Source: Streptomyces bikiniensis
GTDB lineage: Bacteria > Actinomycetota > Actinomycetes > Streptomycetales > Streptomycetaceae
DNA length: 36,044 bases
Assembly: GCA_000716465.1 (NCBI GenBank)
Contig: JNWL01000057.1
Coordinates: forward strand, 1-36,044
Reading direction: 5' to 3'
In this document: piece after piece, positions 8,492-18,778 of the stretch
Position numbering within the stretch: position 1 is the stretch's first letter
Layout: each line of letters starts with the position of its first letter
Made by a program: the position numbers and the translations under genes
The notes under the pieces: generated by a model
The model's database searches: none
Seen by the model: only the letters and a program-made list of their open reading frames with translations
What the model was told of the DNA's origin: nothing

Positions 8492-9109
8492 ATGAGCAGC
8501 GCGGACGGTACGGCGGGCAGCTCCCTCGGACGGGTGTCCGGGGAGAACGGTCCGTATCCGCTTCACGGCAGGGTGGGCGACTTCGGTACGGAGGCCGGTG
8601 CGGGCGCGGCGGACGAGGTGATCGGCTACCGCGGCCCCACGGCGTGCGCGGCCGCCGGCATCACCTACCGCCAATTGGACTACTGGGCGCGCACCGGGCT
8701 CGTGGAGCCGAGCGTGCGGCCCGCGTACGGGTCGGGGACGCAGCGGCTCTACAGCTTCCGTGACGTCGTCGTCCTGAAGATCGTCAAGCGTTTCCTCGAC
8801 ACCGGGGTGGCCCTGCAGAACATCCGGGCCGCCGTGCAGCACCTGCGGGCCCGGGGCTTCCGGGACCTGGAGCGGATGACGCTCATGAGCGACGGGGCCA
8901 CGGTCTACGAGTGCTCCTCGCCCGACGAGGTCGTCGACCTGCTCCAGGGCGGGCAGGGCGTCTTCGGGATCGCCGTCGGGGTGGTCTGGCGGGACGTGGA
9001 GGCGGCGCTCTCGCAGCTGCACGGGGAGCGGGTGGACACCGGCGAGACGCTTGTGGGGCACAACCCCGGCGACGAGCTGGCCCGGAGACGGCGGGACCGC
9101 GCGGTCTGA
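8492..9109 (+). CDS. MerR-family regulator (Rv1830/ResR-like)
   Basis: A 205-residue MerR-family protein. After a variable 40-residue Gly/Ser-rich head, the winged HTH spans about 42-115 (GYRGPTACAAAGITYRQLDYWARTGLVEPS, then RLYSFRDVVVLKIVK). The C-terminal part holds a short dimerisation helix and a beta-rich tail without metal ligands. It occupies the position of mycobacterial Rv1830 (ResR/McdR), a growth and antibiotic-resilience regulator, just after the bifunctional nuclease. ATG 8492 is 8 nt after GGAGGG; GTG 8489 is the adjacent alternative. It has its own promoter and a nearby dyad, so autoregulation is plausible. Confidence 0.85.
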   Translation: MSSADGTAGSSLGRVSGENGPYPLHGRVGDFGTEAGAGAADEVIGYRGPTACAAAGITYRQLDYWARTGLVEPSVRPAYGSGTQRLYSFRDVVVLKIVKRFLDTGVALQNIRAAVQHLRARGFRDLERMTLMSDGATVYECSSPDEVVDLLQGGQGVFGIAVGVVWRDVEAALSQLHGERVDTGETLVGHNPGDELARRRRDRAV

Positions 9110-9148
9110 GCCGGTTTACGGGACGGCTCCCGGAGCGGTTCCCGGGCC

Positions 9149-9205
9149 GGCCCCGTCGCGGGGCGGGCCGGGGGTGGTCCCGGGGGCGGCCCCGTCGCGG
9201 GGCGG
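9149..9205. repeat. Two copies of an 18-bp hairpin repeat upstream of dinB
   Basis: The 18-mer GGCCCCGTCGCGGGGCGG occurs at 9149-9166 and again at 9188-9205, with a period of 39 bp and partly similar flanks. Each copy contains CCCCG-TCG-CGGGG, able to form a 5-bp hairpin. The pair lies between merR and dinB and may act as a weak terminator or be a decaying duplication. Confidence 0.7.
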
Positions 9206-9242
9206 TCGGGCGTTGTCAGTGCCGTGGGGGAACATCGGGGGC

Positions 9243-10721
9243 GTGAGAACCGCGCCGACGATCCTGCATCTCGACATGGATGCGTTCTTCGCCGCCGCAG
9301 AGCAGGCGGCGAAGCCCAGCCTGCGCGGAAAACCCGTGGTCGTGGGCGGGCTCGGGCCACGGGGCGTGGTCGCCACCGCCTCGTACGAGGCGCGCCGCTT
9401 CGGGGTCCACTCGGCGATGCCGATGGGCCAGGCGCGGCGGCTCGCGCCGAACGCGGCCTACCTCGTGCCGCGCTTCGCCTTCTACCGGTCGATCAGCGAG
9501 CAGGTCATGCGGCTGCTCGGACTCCTGTCCCCGCTCGTGGAGCCCCTCAGCCTCGACGAGGCCTTCGTGGACCTGGAGGCGGGGGGCGTCGCCGACGACA
9601 CCGCGAGCGCGCGGGCGGTGGGGGAGCGGCTGCGGGCCGACATCCTCGCGACGACCGGGCTCACCGGGTCGGTGGGGCTCGCGGGGTCCAAGATGCTCGC
9701 GAAGATCGCCTCCGAGCAGGCGAAGCCGGACGGGCTCGCCCTCATACCGCCGGGCACCGAGCGGGAGCTCCTCGGACCGAAGTCCGTGCGGATCCTGCCC
9801 GGGGTCGGGCCGGCGACCGGGGAACACCTGCGGCGGGCCGGGATGACGACCGTGTCCGACCTCGCGGAAGCGGGCGAGGACGAGCTCGTACGGCTCCTGG
9901 GGCGGGCGCACGGGGCCTCGCTATACCGCATGGCCCAGGGGCACGACGACCGGCCCGTGGTGGCCGAGCGGGACGCCAAGTCCGTCTCCGTCGAGGACAC
10001 CTTCGCCGTGGACCTGCACGACCGGGTACGGATCCGGGGCGAGGTCGAGCGGCTCGCGGAGCGGTGTGTGGAGCGGCTGCGGGCGTCGGGGCACTCGGGG
10101 CGGACGATCGTCCTGAAGGTGCGGAGGTTCGACTTCTCGACGCTGACCCGGTCCGAGACGCTGCGGGGGCCGACGGACGCGCTCGGGGTCGTGCGGGAGG
10201 CGGCGGGGCGGCTCCTGGACTCCGTGGACACCACGGGGGGCGTGCGGCTGCTCGGGGTGGGGGTGAGCGGGCTCGCGGACTACACGCAGGAGGACCTGTT
10301 CGCCCAGGCGGAGCTGGTGGGGGAGCGGCACGCGGAGGGTGCCGCTCCGGTGGCGCCCGAGGTCGCGGTGGCCGAGCCGGCCGGGCCCGTCGAGGCCGCC
10401 GAGCGGTACTGGGCGCCCGGGCACGACGTGCGGCACGCGGTGCACGGGGCCGGGTGGGTGCAGGGGAGCGGGCTCGGGCGGGTCACGGTGCGGTTCGAGG
10501 AACCGGGGTCGGCGCCGGGGCGGGTGCGGACGTTCGCCGTGGACGATCCGGAACTGGAGACGGGGGAGCCGTTGCCGCTGGTACGGGAGCCGGTGCCGGT
10601 GCCGGTTCCGTCGGCGGCCGCGGGTCTGCCCGGGAGCGGTGCCGCGCCGTCGGCGGCCGCGGGCCGTGGGGGTGCGCCCGGCCTGGCGGCCGGGCCGGAT
10701 TCCCGCCCGCACCACCGGTGA
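9243..10721 (+). CDS. dinB: DNA polymerase IV (Y-family)
   Basis: A 492-residue Y-family translesion polymerase. Catalytic acidic residues are visible in the N-terminal D11-M-D13-A-F-F motif and in S103-L-D105-E106. The palm, fingers and thumb span 1-240 and the little finger about 245-350. A clamp-binding motif Q349-E-D-L-F353 follows. The remaining 140 residues are an extension: a module around 380-445 (YWAPGHDVRHAVHGAGWVQG) typical of actinobacterial Pol IV, and a low-complexity tail with repeated PSAAAG units. GTG 9243 places HLDMDAFF at the usual distance from the N-terminus; there is only a weak G-rich site before it. No clear SOS box was seen. It is inserted here between the merR and gcvP genes. 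Confidence 0.93.
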   Translation: MRTAPTILHLDMDAFFAAAEQAAKPSLRGKPVVVGGLGPRGVVATASYEARRFGVHSAMPMGQARRLAPNAAYLVPRFAFYRSISEQVMRLLGLLSPLVEPLSLDEAFVDLEAGGVADDTASARAVGERLRADILATTGLTGSVGLAGSKMLAKIASEQAKPDGLALIPPGTERELLGPKSVRILPGVGPATGEHLRRAGMTTVSDLAEAGEDELVRLLGRAHGASLYRMAQGHDDRPVVAERDAKSVSVEDTFAVDLHDRVRIRGEVERLAERCVERLRASGHSGRTIVLKVRRFDFSTLTRSETLRGPTDALGVVREAAGRLLDSVDTTGGVRLLGVGVSGLADYTQEDLFAQAELVGERHAEGAAPVAPEVAVAEPAGPVEAAERYWAPGHDVRHAVHGAGWVQGSGLGRVTVRFEEPGSAPGRVRTFAVDDPELETGEPLPLVREPVPVPVPSAAAGLPGSGAAPSAAAGRGGAPGLAAGPDSRPHHR

Positions 10722-10928
10722 CGGTGGGCGGGCGGAGGTGTGGGCCTTCTCTTGGGGGTGCCGCGCCGTCGGCGGCTGCGGACCGTGGGGTGTTTCCGGC
10801 CGGGCCGGGGATCGACCGTCGCCCGTCGAGGTCGGCGGGCCTTCCGGCGTGCGGGACCCGCTGCGGGCCGGTGGCGGCGGCCGACCCGGTTGAGCCGGGC
10901 TTTCCGGTGTGGAGGGAGCGGCTTCGGG
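10722..10928. other. Intergenic region with a third, out-of-frame copy of the dinB tail repeat
   Basis: No gene is seen between the convergent dinB and PRC-barrel genes. At about 10760-10800 the sequence closely resembles the dinB tail at about 10641-10685 (GCCGCGCCGTCGGCGGC and following bases), but in another reading frame and beyond the dinB stop. This suggests a repeat expansion whose last copy was cut off by a stop or frameshift. Confidence 0.6.
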
Positions 10929-11303
10929 TCAGCCGCCCTCCTGGCCCGCCAGGCGGCCGAAGTCCTTGTCCGGGGCGTCCGTGGGGGGCGGGGGGAGGGC
11001 GAGGCTGTAGTGGCGGTAGAGCTGGAGTTCCTGCTCCGGGGAGAGGTGCCGGCCCACGCCGAAGTCCGGGGCGTCCTTGATGAGGGCGCGTTCGAACGGA
11101 ACGTGGAGGCCGTCGTCGAGCAGGTCGCTCGGCTCCAGGGGGACGAACGCGTCCCTGCTGAACAGGCCGGTGCGGACCGCGGCCCACTCCGGTACGCCCG
11201 TCGCGTCGTCCAGGTACACCTCGTCGACGGTGCCGATCTTGTGTCCGTTCCGGTCGTACGCCTTGCGGCCGATCAGGCTGCGCGGATCGATGTCGGTCTG
11301 CAC
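10929..11303 (-). CDS. PRC-barrel domain protein
   Basis: A 124-residue cytoplasmic protein. Residues about 8-80 form a PRC-barrel (LIGRKAYDRNGHKIGTVDEVYLDDATG, then FVPLE), a fold found in RNA-processing and photosynthetic reaction-centre proteins. The C-terminal half carries a conserved FGVGRHLSPEQELQLYRHY segment typical of the stress-associated Streptomyces members. GTG 11303 follows GGAGGG with short spacing. It is transcribed away from gcvP, and the two share the 11304-11420 upstream region. Its function is unknown. Confidence 0.85.
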   Translation of the reverse strand: MQTDIDPRSLIGRKAYDRNGHKIGTVDEVYLDDATGVPEWAAVRTGLFSRDAFVPLEPSDLLDDGLHVPFERALIKDAPDFGVGRHLSPEQELQLYRHYSLALPPPPTDAPDKDFGRLAGQEGG

Positions 11304-11397
11304 GGTCCCTCCAACTGGTCGCAACTCCTCTACCCCCTACCAAAGGGCACATCCGGGATGTCGGCCACTTGAGCGAAGGGAGCCGCAACCGCGCTGG

Positions 11398-11403
11398 TAG
11401 GCT
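11398..11403 (+). promoter_or_regulatory. Extended -10 box for the gcvP riboswitch transcript
   Basis: TAGGCT is preceded by TGG, giving an extended -10 (TGN-TAGGCT). Transcription from about 11410 starts just before the first glycine aptamer. The -35 is weak, as usual for extended -10 promoters. Confidence 0.6.
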
Positions 11404-11417
11404 GGGTGTGGCTGTCG

Positions 11418-11622
11418 ACCCCGTGCGGGAGAGTCCCCCGGAGAAACCTTCCGGTGGGCGCCGAAGGAGCAAATCCTCCCCGGAATCTCTCAGGCCCCCG
11501 TACCGCACGGACGAGGTCACTCTGGAAAGCAGAGCGGATGTCCGACGGCATGCGCTCTCACCGACGGTGAAAGCCAGCGTGCCGCGAGGCGCGCCGGTGA
11601 AGCTCTCAGGTTGAGATGACAG
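11418..11622 (+). promoter_or_regulatory. Tandem glycine riboswitch (gcvT motif) upstream of gcvP
   Basis: Two consecutive glycine aptamers are visible. The first runs about 11421-11510: an 8-bp P1 stem (11421-11428 with 11503-11510), the GGGAGAG strand, the GCCGAAGGAGCAAATCC core and the closing GGAATCTCTCAGGCCCC. The second runs about 11513-11620: a P1 stem of GTCA (11516-11519) with TGAC, the CTGGAAAGCAGAG strand, the CACCGACGGTGAAAGCC core and GGTGAAGCTCTCAGG. Such elements bind glycine and usually switch on the glycine cleavage system, matching the gene that follows. Basis: recognition of the conserved motif and stem pairing. Confidence 0.95.
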
Positions 11623-11637
11623 AGGGGGAGGCCGTCC

Positions 11638-11684
11638 GGGCACCCGCGCCGTGGTGCCCCTCGCAGGTCGTGACGACCAGGAGG
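11638..11684 (+). promoter_or_regulatory. Possible riboswitch expression platform and gcvP ribosome site
   Basis: After the second aptamer a 7-bp hairpin (11638-11644 with 11653-11659) and a small GGTCG-TGA-CGACC hairpin (11666-11678) lead directly to the ribosome site AGGAGG at 11679-11684, 9 nt before the ATG. There is no T tract, so control may be at translation initiation or through a non-canonical terminator. The assignment as platform is inference. Confidence 0.45.
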
Positions 11685-11693
11685 CCTCCGTAC

Positions 11694-14579
<2,886 letters not shown>

Positions 14580-14611
14580 GGCCGCGGGCCTTCACGGCCG
14601 GGTCTCACGAC

Positions 14612-14652
14612 CGAGGGCCGGTCCGGAGAGTTCTTCTCCGGGCCGGCCCTCG
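14612..14652 (+). terminator. gcvP terminator hairpin
   Basis: A 10-bp perfect outer stem (14612-14621 with 14643-14652) continues inward through TCCGGAGA/TCTCCGG with a TTCT loop, 33 bases after the gcvP stop. It has no T run, as is common in Streptomyces, and may serve the convergent DUF5999 gene too. Confidence 0.8.
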
Positions 14653-14676
14653 GGCTTCGTCCCTCGTACGGCCCGC

Positions 14677-14883
14677 TCAGGCGGCGGTCGTCACCCGGCC
14701 CGCCGCGAGCGGCCGGTGCGGGGCGATGATCTGCCCGTCCGGCAGGAGCTCACCGGTGTCCTCGAAGAGCAGGACGCCGTTGCACAGCAGGCTCCAGCCC
14801 TGCTCCGGGTGGTGTGCCGTCAGTCGGGCCGCCTCGCGGTCGGCGGAGTCGGCGGTGGGACAGGCGGGCTGGTGCTGGCACAT
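14677..14883 (-). CDS. DUF5999 family protein
   Basis: A 68-residue small protein starting MCQHQPACPTADSAD, which I recognise as the Streptomyces DUF5999 family. It has three cysteines (C2, C8 and one in WSLLCNG at about 32), a C-x5-C pattern, and a conserved LFEDTGELLPDG segment. The function is unknown; the cysteines could bind metal, which is inference. ATG 14883 has only a weak upstream GAAAGAA. An in-frame upstream ATG at about 14938 would add 18 Ser/Thr/Arg-rich residues that do not look conserved. Confidence 0.8.
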   Translation of the reverse strand: MCQHQPACPTADSADREAARLTAHHPEQGWSLLCNGVLLFEDTGELLPDGQIIAPHRPLAAGRVTTAA

Positions 14884-15215
14884 GGATGGGTTCTTTCGCT
14901 GCGTCGTGGTGGATGTCCTGCGGCTCTGCGCGCTCATGGCCGCCCCCGTCGGTCGGTTCGGTTCCGGTCCAAGTCTTGCCCCCGGGACGGACTTCCGCAG
15001 GTATTTCGCGGCAGCTCGTCCTCTCCTGGGAGGACGCGTCACCCGCAGGGGCGGTTCGGCTCGACCACCCCGTCCCTTCGGGTGGTTCGGGGTGGTCCGA
15101 GCGGGCTAGTCCGTACGGGAGGGGTGTTCGGACGGGGCGTTCGGGCGGGTGGTCCGGACAGCAGTGCGCCCCGTGGCCCGGTCGGGGCACGGGGCGCGGG
15201 TGCGCGTGCGGTGGA
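14884..15215. other. Intergenic region between two minus-strand genes
   Basis: No gene is supported here. It holds the upstream region of the DUF5999 gene and two hairpins that terminate the gene to the right: a 10-bp stem at 15063-15072/15088-15097 and the stronger one at 15166-15197. No clear -35/-10 pair was found for the DUF5999 gene. Confidence 0.6.
15166..15197 (-). terminator. Terminator hairpin after the hypothetical gene at 15216-15830
   Basis: A perfect 10-bp stem (15166-15175 with 15188-15197) extends inward through CCCG/CGGG. It lies 19 bases beyond the stop of the minus-strand gene. Confidence 0.7.
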
Positions 15216-15830
15216 TCAGGCGGGCGCCGCCGAGCCCAGGAGGGGCGGCGGCGCGAGGCGCGTGCTGAGGACGGGCAGGAGGTCGGCGACCGGGTACGGG
15301 CGGTGGGACGCGATCCCCGGGGGTGCGGGGGCCAGGGGCACCATCAGGTCGGCGGCGCCCGGGGCGACGGTGGTGTCGTCGGCCTCCGGGGCGGTGGCGC
15401 CGTCCGGTTCCGGGACGGCGTGCAGCCAGAGGGTCAGCATGTAGAGCTCCGGCACGGAGAGCAGCCGGGGCCGGTAGGCGACCGGCAGGCCCTCGGCCTG
15501 GTGCAGGGCCCGTTCCGTGGCGGAGACGTACGGTCCCTCGAAGAAGTGCGAGAAGGACCAGCCGTCCGGAGTGAGCATGGTGTCCGCGGCGGCGATCGTC
15601 CGGTCCCCGTTCCGGATCAGGAAGCGCCACCCGGCGAGCCGGGTGCGGGGAGGGTGTCCCGGGGCTCCGGTGACGCCCAACACGTGGACGGGCAGCGGGA
15701 GTTCGGGGCTCAGTGGTCCCTGCGCGGCCCGCAGGGCGGGGGTGCGCGCCTCACGGACGGCGGTCGGTGAGCCGAGCGCCGCGAGGACGCTGCGGAGGGC
15801 CGGCGCGGGGGCCGGAGAGGGTCGGAGCAT
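15216..15830 (-). CDS. Hypothetical protein
   Basis: A 204-residue protein of unknown function. Reading begins at ATG 15830, 9-10 nt after AGAGG; the frame is open for 49 more codons upstream without a convincing start. The central part looks folded (about 55-145, including WRFLIRNGD, SFSHFFEGPYVSATE and PELYMLTLWLHAVPEPDG), while the head and tail are Ala/Pro-rich. There is no signal peptide, membrane helix or catalytic motif that I recognise. Such proteins occur in Streptomyces beside gcvP. It is a monocistronic gene with its own terminator. Confidence 0.7.
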   Translation of the reverse strand: MLRPSPAPAPALRSVLAALGSPTAVREARTPALRAAQGPLSPELPLPVHVLGVTGAPGHPPRTRLAGWRFLIRNGDRTIAAADTMLTPDGWSFSHFFEGPYVSATERALHQAEGLPVAYRPRLLSVPELYMLTLWLHAVPEPDGATAPEADDTTVAPGAADLMVPLAPAPPGIASHRPYPVADLLPVLSTRLAPPPLLGSAAPA

Positions 15831-16310
15831 GGTGGGTCGCCTCTCGCTCAGGAGACACGGTGACGCGTGGGCAGGTACGACGGCGCTGTCGGCGGCGGGG
15901 CCAGAGAGGGGCCATGGGGCCATGGCCGGGCGCCAACACTCTGCCTCGTCCGCGGAGTTTATACGACATGTGTTCACACAGTGTTTCCGCTAGACGTCGC
16001 CGATATTCCTGACAAGACCTCATCAGGTCGTCTTCGAGGGGCGTCGAAGCGGAATCAGGAGGACGATACCGCTCTCGCCTGCGCACACCGCGAGGAGCCG
16101 GTCGGCTGAATTGCGACCCCGATTTTCGGGACAATATGACATTGGTATATGTCGTTCGTCGCGTGCCCGTGGAATGTGCCGTTGGAGTGCTGCATCCAGC
16201 CTATCCTCCGACAGGCCCGTTCCGCAGGCGTTGTGGATCAAAGAGGTGGGCATCATGGTCCGTGACGCGCGGCCGCCCTGACGGCCGCCCACCCGGGGAA
16301 GGACGCTTCG
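15831..16310. other. 480-bp divergent intergenic region
   Basis: This region separates two divergently transcribed genes and is richer in A/T than its surroundings (15955-16005 and 16125-16165). It contains TATAAA on the minus strand (15958-15963), a possible -10 for the hypothetical gene; a small hairpin GACCT-CATC-AGGTC at 16016-16029; an imperfect palindrome around 16131-16155; and TATCCT at 16202-16207, a possible -10 for the ligase-like gene. No open frame here has convincing coding character. Confidence 0.5.
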
Positions 16311-17810
16311 ATGGGCGAGAAGGTCGTGGCCGACGGGTTCGGCCCGTCCGACCGGCAGCAGTACCGGAGGAAACTCCAGCAATGTCTGGCGGGGCTCGCG
16401 AGGCTCCTGGCGGAGAAGAGGTTCGACCGCCCGCGCAATCTCATGGGCGTGGAGATCGAGCTCAATCTCGCCGGTGCGGACGGTCTGCCCCGCATGCTGA
16501 ACGGTCCGGTTCTCGAAAAGATCGCGAGCCCCGATTTCCAGACGGAACTCGGAATGTTCAACCTCGAAGTGAACATCGCCCCCCACCAGCTGGAGGGGCA
16601 CGTGTTCGACCGGCTCGCGGAGGAGATCGGAGCCGGAATCGGATACGCCGACCGCAAGGCGGCGGAGCTCGACGCGGGCGTCGTCATGATCGGCGTGCTG
16701 CCCACCCTCGAACAGCACGACCTGGTCCCCGAGAACCTGTCGGACAACGACCGCTACGCCCTCCTCAACGACCAGATACTGGCCGCGCGGGGCGAGGACC
16801 TCATCCTCGACATCCACGGCGTCGAACGCCTCCAGTGCACCTCGGAGTCGATCGTCCCCGAGGCCGCCTGCACCTCGGTCCAACTCCACCTCCAGGTCAC
16901 CCCGGCCCGGTTCGCCGCCGTCTGGAACGCGGCGCAGGCCGTCTCCGGGGTGCAGATCGCGCTCGGCGCCAACGCCCCCTTCGTCTTCGGCCGGGAGCTG
17001 TGGCGGGAGTCCCGCCCGCCGCTCTTCCAGCAGGCCACCGACACCCGGCCGCCCGAGCTCCAGTCCCAGGGGGTGCGGCCGCGCACCTGGTTCGGGGAGC
17101 GCTGGATCGACTCGGCGTACGACCTCTTCGAGGAGAACCTGCGCTACTTCCCCGCCCTCCTCCCCCTCCACGACGAGGAGGACCCGCTGCTCGTCCTCGA
17201 CCGGGGCGGGGTGCCGCGCCTCCAGGAGCTCGTCCTGCACAACGGCACGGTCTACCGCTGGAACCGGCCGGTGTACGGCCTGGTCGACGGCGTCCCGCAC
17301 CTGCGCGTCGAGAACCGGGTCCTGCCGGCGGGGCCGACCGTGACGGACGTGATCGCGAACGCCGCCTTCTACTACGGCCTGGTGCGCGCGCTCGCCGACG
17401 AGACCCGGCCGGTGTGGAAGCGGATGTCCTTCGAGGACGCCGAGGCCAACTTCGACACGGCCTGCCGCCACGGCATCGAGGCGGAGCTGCGCTGGCCCCG
17501 GCCGGGGCGCGCGGGCGGCGTCGCCACCCTGCCGGCCGTACGGCTCGTCCTGGAGGAACTGCTGCCGCTCGCCGCGGCCGGGCTCGACGCCTGGCACGTC
17601 GAGCCCGCCGACCGGGACCGCTACCTCGGGGTGATCGAGCAGCGCTGCCGACGGCGGGTGAACGGCGCCTCCTGGCAGGTCGACACCTTCCACCGGGCCC
17701 TGGAGGGGGGCCTGGACCGCAAGACGGCGCTCGCGGCGATGACGCGCCGGTACCGGACGCTGATGCGGGAGGGGGAGCCGGTCCACACCTGGCCGGTGGG
17801 GATCCACTGA
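16311..17810 (+). CDS. Glutamate-cysteine ligase family protein
   Basis: A 499-residue protein of the GCS2-like, ATP-dependent carboxylate-amine ligase group. The family signature is visible as G46-V-E48-I-E50-L near the N-terminus and E79-L-G-M-F-N84-L-E86-V-N-I-A-P, which form the metal and nucleotide site. ATG 16311 is 7 nt after GGGGAAGGA. Mycothiol-producing actinobacteria lack glutathione, so the substrate is probably not simply glutamate plus cysteine; a gamma-glutamyl or other amide-forming reaction is inferred. It appears monocistronic. The same family occurs in many Streptomyces without an assigned role. Confidence 0.8.
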   Translation: MGEKVVADGFGPSDRQQYRRKLQQCLAGLARLLAEKRFDRPRNLMGVEIELNLAGADGLPRMLNGPVLEKIASPDFQTELGMFNLEVNIAPHQLEGHVFDRLAEEIGAGIGYADRKAAELDAGVVMIGVLPTLEQHDLVPENLSDNDRYALLNDQILAARGEDLILDIHGVERLQCTSESIVPEAACTSVQLHLQVTPARFAAVWNAAQAVSGVQIALGANAPFVFGRELWRESRPPLFQQATDTRPPELQSQGVRPRTWFGERWIDSAYDLFEENLRYFPALLPLHDEEDPLLVLDRGGVPRLQELVLHNGTVYRWNRPVYGLVDGVPHLRVENRVLPAGPTVTDVIANAAFYYGLVRALADETRPVWKRMSFEDAEANFDTACRHGIEAELRWPRPGRAGGVATLPAVRLVLEELLPLAAAGLDAWHVEPADRDRYLGVIEQRCRRRVNGASWQVDTFHRALEGGLDRKTALAAMTRRYRTLMREGEPVHTWPVGIH

Positions 17811-17903
17811 CACCCGCTTCCCGGTCCCCGTGCCTCTCCCGGGCGGTTCATGGGCGATCATGTCCGGACGGTTCGGGTCGTTCGGAAAGTGGGGACAGGC
17901 GTG

Positions 17904-18701
17904 GTGTCGGAGCAACGCGTGAGAGACGCTTCCCCGCCCCCCGGGGGCCTGCCGCGCACGGTGCTGCGCTCCGAGACGCTCATCGTGCTCGCCCTCTCGC
18001 TCGGGGCGAGCGCGGTGTCGGCCCTCATCAGCTTCATCGGCTCGCTGACCAGACCCGGGGCGCTGAAGGAGCAGGCGGCGACGCTCAACGGCTCGTACGC
18101 CCCCGGGAGGCCCTGGCTCGACCTGTCCTGGCAGCTCTTCGGCATCGCCACGGCCCTGGTGCCGGTCGTCCTCGTCGCCCACCTGCTGCTGCGCGAGGGC
18201 TCCGGGATGCGGGCCATCGGCTTCGACCGCACCCGCCCGTGGCCCGACCTCGGGCGCGGGGCGCTGGTCGCGGCGGGGATCGGCAGCGCCGGGCTCGCCT
18301 TCTACCTGGCGGCGCGGGCGACCGGGTTCAACCTGACGGTGGTTCCCGAGTCGCTGCCGGACGTGTGGTGGAAGTATCCGGTCCTCATCCTGTCGGCGAT
18401 CCAGAACTCCGTCGTGGAGGAGGTCGTCGTCGTCGGCTACCTGCTGCGCAGGCTGGGGCAGTTGGGATGGACGCCGATGGCCGCGCTGGTGGCCAGCTCG
18501 GTGCTGCGCGGCTCGTACCACCTCTACCAGGGCGTCGGCGGCTTCATCGGCAACGTGGTGATGGGCGTGGTCTTCGTCCTGCTGTACCGCCGCTGGGGCC
18601 GGGTCGGGCCGCTGGTCGTGGCGCACGCGCTGCTCGACATCGTGGCCTTCGTCGGGTACGGGCTGCTCGCGGGGAAGGTGGGGTGGCTGCCGACCGTGTG
18701 A
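17904..18701 (+). CDS. CPBP-family intramembrane protease
   Basis: A 265-residue membrane protein with about eight hydrophobic segments. The CPBP (Rce1/CaaX-like) motifs are present: E172-E173 followed by VVVVGYLLRRL, then LRGSYH206 and, near the end, a VVAHALLDIVAF motif giving HxxxD. In the canonical first motif EExxxR the arginine is replaced by valine here. GTG 17904 sits 8 nt after GGGGA (17891-17895); GTG 17901 and ATG 17850 are alternatives. Substrates are unknown; bacterial members are linked to bacteriocin immunity or peptide processing. A shared terminator separates it from the convergent phzF-like gene. Confidence 0.85.
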   Translation: MSEQRVRDASPPPGGLPRTVLRSETLIVLALSLGASAVSALISFIGSLTRPGALKEQAATLNGSYAPGRPWLDLSWQLFGIATALVPVVLVAHLLLREGSGMRAIGFDRTRPWPDLGRGALVAAGIGSAGLAFYLAARATGFNLTVVPESLPDVWWKYPVLILSAIQNSVVEEVVVVGYLLRRLGQLGWTPMAALVASSVLRGSYHLYQGVGGFIGNVVMGVVFVLLYRRWGRVGPLVVAHALLDIVAFVGYGLLAGKVGWLPTV

Positions 18702-18720
18702 CGGACGGCCGTTCGTGGCG

Positions 18721-18752
18721 AAGGGGCGTACGGGATCCTCCGTGCGCCCCTT
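18721..18752. terminator. Bidirectional terminator between CPBP and PhzF-like genes
   Basis: AAGGGGCG (18721-18728) pairs with CGCCCCTT (18745-18752), and the stem continues through TACGG/CCGTG with one G-T pair, giving 13 bp with a short loop. A and T flanks make it usable from both sides, and the genes converge on it. Confidence 0.85.
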
Positions 18753-18778
18753 CCGCCGTTCTCCGGCCGGTCGGCCGC

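Noticed and set aside
9206..9243. SOS (LexA) box before dinB
   Set aside because: No GAAC-N4-GTTC type site is present; only a GGAACAT fragment was seen.
16136..16310. Small plus-strand ORF beginning at ATG 16136
   Set aside because: It has no ribosome site, odd codon use, and only continues as the out-of-frame shadow of the ligase-like gene.
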